Positions 25,436-36,755 of a DNA stretch of 64,000 nucleotides are shown in pieces. Where the stretch lies: contig NC_091095.1 in the NCBI RefSeq assembly GCF_024713975.1, positions 8,199,501-8,263,500 on the forward strand. Reading direction: 5' to 3'. Position 1 is the first letter of the stretch. Each line of letters opens with the position of its first letter. The translations under genes and the position numbers were made by a program. This DNA is from Paralichthys olivaceus (lineage: Eukaryota; Chordata; Actinopteri; Pleuronectiformes; Paralichthyidae). The notes under the pieces were generated by a model, which did no database searches, was not told where the DNA came from, and was given only the letters and a program-made list of their open reading frames with translations.

Positions 25436-26817
25436 GAAAAACTTCAAGTGCTGTCTCAGCTTATAAAATATCCATCAACTGCTGGCTGTTGTTGAATGAT
25501 TCCCCAGGATGCTACATCTAGTGTTACAGTGGCTGAACTCACACCAGGTGATGAATCATCAGTATAATCACCGACACTGGTCCTAAATTAACCTGAGTTC
25601 TACTGACTGGAGCCAATTCTCAGCCTAAACTGGACCATGCACCAAAGTCCACAATCACAAAACCAGACCTGTCTCCAGAGAGAATATATGAGCTGCAACC
25701 ATCTTTCATATCCTTCTGCTTTGAAACACAGCTGAGTCCGTTAGAAGCTTTTAACCTGGGACCTCATTTGTTTTATAAACCTGTCAGTGCAATGCAGTTT
25801 CCTTCCCCACGTTAGTTTTGTTCACATTTCCTGACTTTTTAGATGATTCCTTTGTCATGTTGTGTTAAATTAACTCTGTCACTGTTACCTGTCATGTTAT
25901 GTGACGGTGATCATCTACACTTCATGTACAAACATTAGTTTCCAACTAAATGAGTTTTAACTTCATCACATACTGAGTAAGTTTCAACCAGATAACTGAA
26001 ACTAATGTAGCTCAGTGTTTCCCACATTCCACTTGACATAATGTGGGACAGCAGATCTGCTGTCGTTGCGTGTTTCACATTTAAATTTAAACTGAAGGAT
26101 TACATGTTCTGCTGTGCACCGTGGAAACTGAGTGACCTCTGGAGCAGATGAAACAGATTCAGAATCTCATTGGAGGTTTAGTCACAAACTAAAAAATAGT
26201 CTGTGATTAAGCTAAACACCAGACTGGCCCTGTTAGCTTCTGCAAAGTTTGGATGATTGGTTTTATATGTTTTATAGTTTGTTGGAGTTTAAATGTATAT
26301 ATGAAAGTGAAGGCTATGGTGATACTGTTCTCTTGACCTGGCGTCTGTCTGTGAATTTACTCAGTGCTAATTCCGTTTAGACATCTGTGTGTGCTCTTAT
26401 TGTTGTAAGTGACTCTGAATATGTTTTAAAAGGAAAATATTTATATTACTGGCTGCGCTTGCTTGATCACATGTGCAAACACCCAACTGGCTTTTACTCA
26501 TGTAAAAAACATCTAAGCGGAGCAAGGTATCTGGTAAGAATGTGGCCGAACGCCAAACTCCTGTGTCTTTTCAACCATAAACAAAACCTTATATAGGGAG
26601 TGTCCAGGTTTTCAGAAACGTGGACAAAAGAGTATGACATAAAAGTGAAGAGTCTTTATCTACATAACACACGAGTACAAGCATCCAAGCCGGCAAAAGA
26701 GTTGGGCTGATGCAAAATCAACAAAAAAATCCTTGAGGTCAAGGATCAGGATCAAAACAGGAAGACAAATAATTGACATCTTAAGACTAACAATTACATT
26801 TTCTTTACTTTAGTTTC

Positions 26818-27660
26818 CTAGATTTTCTTGTTTTCAAGGGAGATCAGCTTGTCAGATGTTACAGTATAAAACCAGGTAGGACCTCTCCTTGCTCTCAAAA
26901 CTGTCGAAATTCTTTGTGGCATTAAATCCACAAGATGTTGGAAACTTTCTGTGAGTTTCTGTTTCAGGTTGAAATGACTGCACCACATAATTTCCGCCAA
27001 TTTGTCAACTGCACATTTATGCTGTCAAGCTCCTGTTCCACCACATCCCAAAGGTGTTCCACTGGATTCAGCTCTGGGGACAGACGAGGCCTCGGAAGGT
27101 CACTGAGCACTGAACTTGAACTGTTGGATTGTTTCGCTTTTCGATGCGGTGCATTATCTTGTCATGGAGATCCATTAGAGGATCATTCACATGGTGATTT
27201 ATTGGTGTAATAAGTGCCAAGCAAACGTCGCCCCACAACATTACACCACCAGTCTGGATTTTTGACACAAGGCAGGTTGGGTCCATGGATTCATGTTGTG
27301 GACACCAAAATATTACCTTAACATCTGCATGAGACATGCAGAAAAAAAGATTTTCCAGTTTTCAACTGTCCAGTGTTGCTGAGTCTGCGTCCATTGCAGC
27401 CTCAGGTTTCTGTTCCTGGCTGATGGAAGTGGAACCTGATGTCGTCTTCTGCTGCTGCACCTCAAGGTTCAAATTGTTGCGAATTCTGAGATGAGGTTTC
27501 TGGTCACCGCAGCCTTTCTGTCAGCTCCAATCAGTCTGGCCTCTCTCATCAAGGTGTTTCTGTCCACAGAGCTTCTGTCTCTGGATGTTTTTGGTCCCAT
27601 TCTGTGAGAACTGTACATTAGCCTGTATGGCACCAACAATCGTGCCGAATCATGTCAAAT
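26818..27660 (-). pseudogene. decayed Tc1/mariner-family transposase
   Basis: Minus-strand frames carry, in order, peptides of a Tc1-like DDE transposase. ESMDPTCLV followed by TGGVMLWGD lies near 27215-27300, the conserved stretch before the second catalytic Asp. A degraded PVEHLWD-like region lies near 27040-27070. The C-terminal FQHLVDLMPQRISTVLRA lies near 26890-26945. The flank TGGCACCAACAATCGTGCC at about 27628-27646 also matches the common fish and amphibian element of this kind. The frame is broken by stops and shifts, so no functional enzyme is made. Recognition is from memory of the family. Confidence 0.75.
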
Positions 27661-28290
27661 CATAGACTGATTATACATTTTCAACAACGCAACTCCACTT
27701 CCTCCCACCATCCAGAAATGAAGCCAAAATATCCCAGATGTAATAGCTGAGCGATCGAGTAGCACAGTAGCGATCGAGGGATGGAGCTGTGGTAGCCTGT
27801 TCCCGCCGAAACATGCACTAGATCAATTGTGACTCAGTGTCAGCTGCCAGTCATATTGTGTCACCTCATTTTATAGCAACAAATTACAATTTGAAACAAG
27901 CCTCATCAGTGAAATAAACACTTCAACAACATCAGTGTGATAAAAAATTTATATTTGGTCTATGTCCCATCCACTGACATGGCAGAGGGGGGATTTATGA
28001 CCAATGCTGCAGCCCGACATCAGGTGGTGATGAAGATGCTTGGGCTTCACATTTGGGGAGCAGTCATGTCATCCATCTTTTTCTTTCTATAGAGAAATCA
28101 ATAAACAGTGAGTTTTGATGCCATCCAGAGGTGAAGTAGCCAAATGCAGCCAACTAAATACCCCATCACCTCATCCTCTCCCCTTAAACAATTGTAAAAA
28201 CGCAAGAGGCCGTTTTCATAGCAAGCGATTGGCTTCACTTTTGGGAGCTGTCATGTCGTCCATCTTTATATAAAGTCTCTGCATCAAACT
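27661..28290. repeat. cluster of dispersed repeat fragments
   Basis: Two near-copies of a segment are visible. GGCTTCACATTTGGGGAGC, then AGTCATGTCATCCATCTTT, lies at about 28028-28080. GGCTTCACTTTTGGGAGCTG, then TCATGTCGTCCATCTTTATA, lies at about 28229-28270. An AGCGATCGAG direct repeat lies near 27750-27780. Same family as 22025-22190. Confidence 0.55.
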
Positions 28291-31130
28291 AAGAATCTAC
28301 AATTTCCTTTTGTACTTTAACATTAACTTGTTTTCTCTTCAAAATAAGAGCTAATTTGTGGCCCTTTTTTTACAGAAGCTCTGATTTCTGTACTAGCAAT
28401 TTTGCAGCTCAGGGATACATTACATGAGTTTCTGTTTTCAGTGACTATATTTAAATTTTAGTGTAAATAATTGTGGAGAAACTGTAATTCATAATCTATC
28501 AACTTGTTTTTGTTTGTGCTGGAATAAATTATCACCAAGCATGCCACAGGGTGTATTGACCACAGGTGAAAGTGTCATAAGGAGTCACATATCCCTGAAA
28601 CATAAATCATACCTCAGATGTAAAGTTTTAATTATCTTCAAGAACAGTTTGCATTCTCACTGCAGTAGCAAACATGTTATGTTATCATGCATAACACTCT
28701 GCCTCCTCAGATATATTAGGAAATGAAGTATTGGCTGGTGAACATCCAGATATAATAAGTTGTTCCATTGTCAGTGGGGATTCATTTCTGTGGATGAAAA
28801 CACAGAAAAACATCAACTCTCCCAGCATCTGTTCTCCAGATGGATTTGGGGTAATTGTGTACTCCTCAAAATGAGTAACTAGTGCTCGGAGTGTTAAGAT
28901 ACTGAAGGTTTACATCAAATAAAACCATGTGATTGAGATTTACCAGATCAACACACGTTTAGGGTCATTTTAGTCACAGTAAGGTTGTGTCTTTACAAGT
29001 GGCAAGTGTTGGTCTGTTGGTCCGGACTGAAATATCTGAGTACATCAGTGTCATGACAGTTTGTACAGGCTTCCTCAGCCAGCAGAGTTCATTGGTAAAC
29101 CAAACAAGCACTTGCCCGGGGTTCCGAGTTGAGAGGGGGCAGCTATTTATGTTTGTCCACTGCAATGAACATTTTTTTGAGACGCCCCTCAAATGCTATC
29201 GGCGATGTACATGAGACTGCAACAACATCACCGTCAGAAAGACCCAAACGAGGCCCCATAACACTAGTTTTCTCGAAAAAGCCTCAAAAAATTTTAGAGG
29301 TTTGGTTGAAGACTAAATGTGTGTGTATGATGTGTCTGGATGGAGGTGGAGATTTGCAATTCAACTTTACTTCCTTACTATTATTTATATGTACGCTCAG
29401 TCTGACTTCTGCCTATAATTTTGATAAAATAAGAATTGTTTGAACTGTTTGTAATGATGTGATTTGCTCTCATGTGTTTCTTTTTGGGGGGTTGGTTTGG
29501 CCCCTTGGGTCATTTTTGCTCGTTGGCCCTGTTTCAATACACAGCTCCCTCAGGATAAATCCAAATGATTCTAGCGAAACCACAATGAGATTCGCATTTA
29601 TAGTTTTGTGTGAAACGTCTTAAAAGCTACAACATGGATTAATGTCCCCGTCAGAATAAATTACTTTCATGAAGCTCTTATTTTTTCGTATCATCATTAG
29701 GTCAAACTTTTAATTTGGAGTTTAAATGTCTTCCTTGTTTCTCTCCTATGTGTTTCCTTCACAGACGTGTCAGTGAGTGTTTGTATGTTTGCATCACCTC
29801 TCTGCTTAAACCTAACCTAGTGCCTTTAACTGAGCTCTTTTACAAGGTCATACCATTTTAGTATTTCATTCTGTTTTTATTTTATCATTCTACACAGTTC
29901 TATCTATTTTACTTGTATTAGTTTTCCCTTTCCACTTATTCTTGAATTTTAACACAGAATTTACCATTTAATTTCTTTTACCTCTTTTAATCTCTTTTAA
30001 TTCTCTTTTTAATCTTTTATTTTGATTGAAATTGTATAACTGAACTTCCGGTTTTTAAATCCTTTTCTTTTCATTCTGTCTCTTTGTTGTTTTTCAGAGT
30101 TCTGTAAAACACCTTGAATCTACCTCTGTTTATAAAAGGTGCTTAACAAATTACAAATAAAATTGCCTCGTCTTCTGTTTCAGACTTTATCTTTTACGTT
30201 ATCGTCTCAATTCATGTGCGTAGTTTTCTCTATAGGTTTGCTCCACAACAAAATGTATTGTGACTGACAAGTGACATTAAAGATCCCATGAATCTTGAAT
30301 CTCTCAATTCTTGTATCATCAGACCTGTTCAGAGGTCATGTGACTCAGGTTCTGTCTGCACCCAGAAGTCGCTCATTAACAACATCTACAAGATTTTACT
30401 TGTTATTGTTTACAATCTATAATTTAGTCATAACCCTAAATGTCTGAATTTTTAATCTTATTCCCCCCCTCACATCTATTGCATGTCCGTCCGTCCTGGA
30501 GGATATTTTCCTGGATTTTGTGTCTTGTGTTATTCGAGGGTCTGAGGAAAGAGGATGTCATGTGCTGCACAGACTTTTAAGCCACTCGAGGGAGAAATGT
30601 AAATAGAATTTGACTTGTTTAATACACTAAATTAAGAAGTAAACATGGGACTCATTATACCAACTAGCATTGTGATGTAATGCACATTTCCTGTATACTC
30701 TAATTCAAATGTGTCAATATGTGAAATAAAGCAAATCAAGACTCTGTAATAGTCTCTTTGTGCCGTGCTTATGATCTCTATTCAAATATTTTTGCTATTT
30801 TTTACAGTGACTCTCAAAGGAGGGATGGCGGGTGAGTGAGGTAAGACCATGTGGAAACATCTCAGATCAGATTCAAACCAGGACTCAGCAGTCACATAAT
30901 GTGAGCCTCGGCCAATGAAGAGTCCTGTTTCCACTCAGGAAGTCACTTTCATTTCAGACACAGTTGGTCCTGTGTGTAGGATTCTATCAGCAGAAATGGA
31001 AAATAATATCCATTAATATTTTTCTGTCACGTGAAACTTAGAATTGTTGTTTTTGTGAGTTTATAATGAGCCCTTTATATTCACATCAGGAACAGGTCCT
31101 CTCTCACAAAATCCCTCATGTAGGTCAAAA
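28291..31130. other. gene-free intergenic DNA, middle part
   Basis: No supportable gene. At about 29780-30170 there is a region ending ACACCTTGAATCTACC, then TTATAAAAGGTGCTTAACAA and AATAAA, which resembles the 3' tail of a fish LINE or SINE. The rest is AT-rich. Confidence 0.4.
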
Positions 31131-31607
31131 CTCTAAAAAGAAACTTGTGTGTTTTTACATTTCTTCAAGGGGAGGATAGACAGTTGGATGCAATATGCAA
31201 CCTCAACACTAGATACCATGACATCTTCCAAACTGAACCTGCACTGAAGCCAAAATGTCTCAATTGCCCCCTGGTGGATGGCTTCAGAACATGTCTTAAA
31301 ACCCGCCTGCACCATGTTAGTGGAACATGAGCCAAAAGTAAAAATACATGTTAAATACATTTTTGTTAAAGATGGTTTCTATCATTGGAGGTATAGTTCT
31401 TGTCACATTGATTTACGTCACATCGGCGTTTTGCCTCCAGCAGGTTTACATTTAGTGAAATATCTTGACAACTGTCGATTATCTGTCAATATCGATTTCA
31501 TGAAATAGAACAGACGTTCATGTCGCCCTCAGGATGAGTTGTAATAACTTTGGTGATCCTCTGACTTTTCATCTTGTGCCACTGATCATTTCTGCTCCTC
31601 CTGCTGT

Positions 31608-31664
31608 GCTGCTGCTGTGTGGGTGTGTGTGTGGGTGTGCGTGTGTGTGTGGGTGTGTGTGTGC
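31608..31664. repeat. imperfect (TG)n microsatellite
   Basis: TG units with interspersed GGGTG and GCG changes, after a CTGCTGTGCTGCTGCTG stretch. Confidence 0.8.
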
Positions 31665-32049
31665 TCTTAATAAATAAAAGGTTATTGGGAGGTGCAGACA
31701 CACCATCCCATGAGAACTATGACAACAAATGATTAAACAATGACAGAAACATGACTCTCATCAGTTCCTGTTCTTCAAACATTCAACCAGCTGAATATTT
31801 TGAAAGTCAGGTGCTTGTCCCTGGGGGTGGACAGATTCATTCAAAAATATTTCTTTACTCCTTATCTGCAAACAAGTAAAAGGTGTCACTTTACAGATCT
31901 TTATTTTATTCTCTAAACAGAAGATAAAAGAAATACTACAAAAACAGCCAAGAATGATAAACCAACACAACCTGGAGATCATGATCACATGACTATTGAG
32001 AAAAACAAAATTTTCAGCTAAGGTTAAAGGGGAACTCTACGATAAGGTG

Positions 32050-32815
32050 GCAATGGCTACAACTTAATCCTCTGGGGCAACTGTGACAGTCCACGAAATG
32101 TCTGCTGAGAGTTATTTTTTCACAAATACGGGGCTGAAATTGTTGTTCTGGGTCTGAGTCTGGTCACATTACATGTGTCTCGTTGAGGAGAGGTTTCACT
32201 CTTAACAGCTCGATGTCCCTTCTTTGCTTGTTACCTCTCTCTCTCTCATCGTTAGCTTTTCAATTTGTAAGAACTCATCGTCCATATACTAAAGCTCACA
32301 CAAGTAGGGACGGCAAGTGATTCATCAACGCTGTCAACATCAGAAAAAGATTCATCCATGATTCTATCAGTAAAATCCAAACTCTCTCTCTCTGTGAAAA
32401 CACAACACAACCATGAAGATGTCAAAAGAGATTATGGTGATGACACCTGATGACAGTGATTGCGAAAGAAAACCAGCAGTTAATTCATCACTTCCTGCCT
32501 CTGCCTTTGTTTCTGTTGTGAACACGTCTGTGCAGAAAAGCTTCTGCTGTGTTGTGCATGTGTGAAAGTTAAACTCCAGATCCGATTCTCCAGACAGAAA
32601 TGGCTTAAGTCTCCTGAGACTTGAAAGTGAGTCTCACTCTCAACAACCTGGACAACTAGGACAACCAGCTTCTATGTAGTTGTGACTTGTCATTGAGAGA
32701 AACAGCTGTAATGTTGCTGGACTCTTAGACCCAAAATAACATTTTCAGTCTTTTAGTGGACGTTTTGTGGACAGTCGCAGTTGCCCCATAAGATTCAATT
32801 GTAGCCATGGCTGGA
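32050..32815. mobile_element. DNA-transposon-like element with long imperfect terminal inverted repeats
   Basis: The left arm (CAATGGCTACAACTTAATCC, TCTGGGGCAACTGTGACAG, TCCACGAAATGTC) matches the reverse complement of the right arm (CCATGGCTACAATTGAATC, TTATGGGGCAACTGCGAC, TGTCCACAAAACGTCC). Similarity continues inward to GGGTCTGAGTCTGGTCACAT on the left and GGGTCTAAGAGTCCAGCAAC in the reverse complement of the right arm. Arms are at least 120 bp at roughly 75-80% identity by eye. The interior has no transposase frame, so it is non-autonomous. Confidence 0.7.
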
Positions 32816-33809
32816 CTGATTCGGTTGGAAATCTTTGTCATTCATTTAAAGACTCACTTTGATAAACACAGGGCCCTGATTGAAAATGCTCTTTAATGTA
32901 TTGTTCTTTGGTTTTTCACTTATCTTTATCTATCTGACTCTTTCTTGTGATGTTTAATTTCTCTTAATGGCTTTTTTTTCTTCTCTATTGTAAAATATCT
33001 GTTCTTCAGCTGCTGTTAATATCGACCAACTTCTTCTTATGTAAATGCCAACCCACTTCACTTTTCTTCTTGCTTTGAAGACCTGGGAAATCCCTGCAGG
33101 AAAAGAGATATTTTCTATTCCTCCCTCTACCTCGAGACTCCTTTTACACCAAAACGTCTTTACATCTGTTTGTGAGAGAGCAAAACATATCATATGGAAC
33201 TTATTTTTTGCTGTCACGGCCTCTCTAAACAATCAAAGGCTCGACTGGAGGCCGAAAAAACATTAAAAAAAGCACGCCAAGACTTTAGAGTTTCCAAGAA
33301 AAAAACTGCTTTATTTCAAACAAAATAAATCATTCCCAAAATGTAAATAATGAAAAGTGGGTTGAAATCCCAACAAAGGATGGAGAAGCTGTAGAGAGAA
33401 ACATGCAATGGGCCAAACTACAATGAATCTTGAATGAAACCTTCAATGCAAACTAAAATAACAAAACTCAACACTCTTAAACATGCTAGGAGAAAAAGAT
33501 GCATTTCTGGAAGGAGAAGAAAATTCCCCACAAACCAGTCGTCGGGATGTTAGAGACGTCAGCATGAGTGTGACATCAATAAGGATCCTCACTTGATCCC
33601 CAATCTCCTCCAGAGAGTTTGTCCAAGTGTCTTTGAGCAAGACACTGGACCATCACACTTTGAATGTGTGCAACACTAGAGAGAGGGATTCAACAAAAAC
33701 ACATAAATGTATAACAATAACAAGTAATACATCGGGCTCTCTCCTCCATGTTGAACAATTTCAAGTGTTCCCAGTGCACAAGTCTTTAGTTTGAGTTCAC
33801 AGCTGACCA

Positions 33810-34112
33810 GGGTCTTTCTGTGAGAAGTTTATTTGTTCTTCCCATCTCAGTGTGGTATTTCGCTCTGGCTTCCTCCCACAGTCCATTACCTGTAGTGTCA
33901 ATGGCTGTTTGTTTCTGTTTGCACCTTTGTCACTTGTGGTTTAGAGGGGTAGAGCCACGGTCAGGGACTCAGGTTGACTTTTGCTTTTCAATTTCATCAC
34001 AGCTGGAGGGTTCTGGGGTTTGAATCCTGGCTTGGTTTGAAACACTTCTGTGAGGAGTTTGCGTGTTCTCCCTGTGTGGATCTTCTCTGGGTCTTGGGTG
34101 TACAAGGCCTCT
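33810..34112. repeat. dispersed fish repeat, two pieces
   Basis: TCTGTGAGAAGTTTATTTG, then GGCTTCCTCCCACAGTCC, at 33817-33884 and GTGAGGAGTTTGCGTGTTC, then TCCCTGTGTGGATCTTCTC, at 34050-34090 are two divergent copies of the well-known element that normally runs into GGATGGATGG arrays, as it does here. Confidence 0.6.
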
Positions 34113-34117
34113 CGCCC

Positions 34118-34228
34118 AATGGATGATGGATGGATGATGGATGGATGATGGATGGATGATGGATGATGGATGATGGATGATGGATGATGGATGATGGATG
34201 ATGGATGGATGGATGGATGATTGATGGA
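34118..34228. repeat. (GGATGAT/GGAT)n minisatellite
   Basis: Alternating GGATGGATGAT and GGATGATGGATGAT units over about 110 bp. It generates spurious Ile/His/Pro/Ser-repeat frames on the minus strand. Confidence 0.95.
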
Positions 34229-36480
34229 TAGATACACAATGCTAGACACAATAACAGAACTGGCATTAATTTCATTGCGTTTAAGAGAGCCTTGTCTTCA
34301 ACAGGGGAATCCAGACCTTGATGCTCTTAACGTTTGTTTGGGAAATACTAAACTGGTCTCACAGCATCATCTGCTCCTGCAACACCTGCTCCTGCAACAC
34401 CAGCATCGAAGTAAAGTCTGAACGAGAGCAGCCAGTACTGATGCATTACTCATTATTTACAATGGATCACATGCCTTACACGTGTATTTGGAACTGCACT
34501 GATGTCACTAAACTGGGAACATGGCTGAAGTAAAGATACAGTTTACAGGAAGAAAATGTTTTGGGATCGTCAAATAAAATCTGATAAAATAGAGATGTAA
34601 ATGTTTTAACAGTAAATGTTTTGAGAACAGTGGGTGAAATAGGATCTTTAAACTATTGTGGTTTCTGATTCATAAGGTTCCAGATTTACAGACAGAACGT
34701 TCTGTTGCAGCTCAGTCATGTTGTAAAATCTACACACACGTTTTATAGAGACCACAGACAGAGAGAAAAGATTTTAAGCGCATTTGAAATAAATGAATTA
34801 CCTTTACGACATTCAAGTAACTATAAACCTCTGCAGGAACGTCTTGTACGTGATCCACCTTGAGGACACGCAAGAGTTTCCGAGCCCTTGCATCACTTAA
34901 GTGGTTTGTGGTGTTTGGACTCTGCCAGCTCTCCTTTGTGAGCAGCAGCTGCGGTTTACCTCTAGGAGAGGTGTTGTGTTTTGTCTTTTAAGGTTGGCCC
35001 GCAGACAGAGACGCCTCTCGGCCACTGCTCACTGTAAACAGCAGTCACACTGTAATGAATGTGTGATGGCTGCAGAGTCGGAGCAGAGTAAGTGCGCTGA
35101 CGTCCCCCTTGTGTTCTCGCTGTCCATCAGCCCTCTCCTGTTCCTCACAACCATTTACAGTCATCTCTGTTTGGGACAAAGCTATGGGGAAAATACCAGC
35201 AACAGCAACACACTCAAACACACCATAGACTCTTGTTTAGTACGACCACAGATTCCTGCATTTCATTGAATATTTTGCAGCTTTTCCCACTGAAGCCACA
35301 TCTTTAGTCAGTTTAAAAATCTTTAGCACTTGTTGTAAACATCTTTGTTCGATAGTTTCCACCGCTGCCCGAGGAATGAATCAGAGAGCGACGTACAGAA
35401 ACTAAAATGTCAACATCGATATTGAAGCCTCAGACTCAGAACTAGAAGCAGACTAGCAATGATGAATATCGATGTGGATCTGCAGCTTTGCTTTCATTTG
35501 TGTTTTGATGTTGTTTATTAGTTGCAGTCATCACTGGTTTTATTATAGTATTTGGGGAAGTGTGCAAAAATTCTTGGCACAAATCTGACGGTGCACCCGC
35601 ACACAGACGCTGGAGCGAATTAAACCACACATGAAATGAAGTATGGGCTCCACTAATCTGGAGCTGGAGATCCCTCTGCTTCAGATATACTAAGGTCAAG
35701 AGAAGAAATTAGCAAAAGAGAAAAAGAAAAGATTTAAATGTTTGATCAAAACTATATATTTAAAGGTCCAGTGTGTAAGATTTAAGTGAAAGGGAACTAT
35801 TGGGAGAAATTGAATGTAGAATAATCCTCATGATGTTTTCACTAGTTCATTTCATCTAAATTGTATGAATTGTAGTTTTCTTTACCCCAGAAAAGGTCCT
35901 TTATATTCAAATACTTTATATTTACATCGAGGGGACCCTCTCTACGGAGGCCGCCATGTTTTTTACATTAGTCCAGACTGGACAAACTAAACACCTTTTG
36001 AGTTTTTATGAAAACTTAGGGCTACAACAGTTTCTTTTTTATGTTTGGGGGGAGAGGGTGAGGTGAGATATCACAAAAATAGAAATAAATAAAGAGAAAT
36101 AAAAAACATTCAAGTTTTAAGACGTACATTGTCTGATATTGTGACAAACACATGAGCAAAACAAAAAGTAACTCAAATCTCAATAATAAAATGCTGATGG
36201 TAACAGGTTGTCAACTTTAATCAAACTCTTTGGATACAGACAGAACGAGAGGAGCAGTAGAAACTGTGGCCCTTGACCCAAACCCACATGTCTCAGTCTC
36301 AGTGTGTTCACACATGACTCATGTCGGGTGAGAAGAGTCTGGAGAAGCCTCCTGTGTCTCTATCTTTACTCACTGGGCTCTCCACTGACCTCCTGACAAG
36401 CTGGAATCAACATTACGCAGAGCTGCGATGACGCCACCCACGCTGTCAGATAAGACATGAAGTAAAAACTGTAAGACAGG
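34229..36480. other. intergenic region upstream of ptger4
   Basis: No recognisable gene. A plus-strand open stretch at 34901-35269 has no domain I know. A MITE copy lies at 35761-36068. Promoter elements of ptger4 probably lie near the right end but none was identified. Confidence 0.4.
35761..36068 (+). mobile_element. MITE copy (same family as 10055-10796)
   Basis: Begins TAAAGGTCCAGTGTGTAAGA, continues with TTTCATCTAAATTGTATGAA and CCCTCTCTACGGAGGCCGCC, then a GTCCAGACTGGACAAACTAA segment, and stops after GGGTGAGGTGAGA. Its far end is missing. Confidence 0.7.
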
Positions 36481-36755
36481 AAACATCTATGTTCCCTTTT
36501 CTCTGTCACTCTCCTTCCATCCATCCTGTCCGGCTGCTGCTGGGTGGTTCGGTGGAGACATCCCTCCCCTCTGCGCGCAAACAGCCTCCGTGTGGTTCCT
36601 TACCGGAAAGCCAAGGGGTTGAGTCTTCCAGAGAAGAAACCCCCGCTGGCATCTTATCCACTGTTGCATGGGGGTGAAGAGGAAATGCACTTCCCAGTCC
36701 TCGCAGACCAGAGGAAACATCGCTGACAAGCGCGAGCCTTTGGATGCTTGCGGCG

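Larger units (their letters stand above)
21661..26817. other. gene-free intergenic DNA, left part
   Basis: No coding region or RNA gene is supportable. Contents seen: a dispersed repeat fragment at 22025-22190, a retroposon-like tail with GATT repeats at 22905-22945, a TA run at 23785-23806, a CCAA-repeat tract at 25160-25300 and a perfect hairpin at 25373-25435. Otherwise AT-rich. Confidence 0.45.

Noticed and set aside
33941-34275. Ile/His/Pro/Ser-repeat open frames on the minus strand
   Set aside because: They are translations of the GGAT/GGATGAT minisatellite, with no independent coding signal.
34901-35269. 122-codon plus-strand frame upstream of ptger4
   Set aside because: Cys/Arg-rich with no domain I know and no recognisable splice partners; length is within chance for this GC content.
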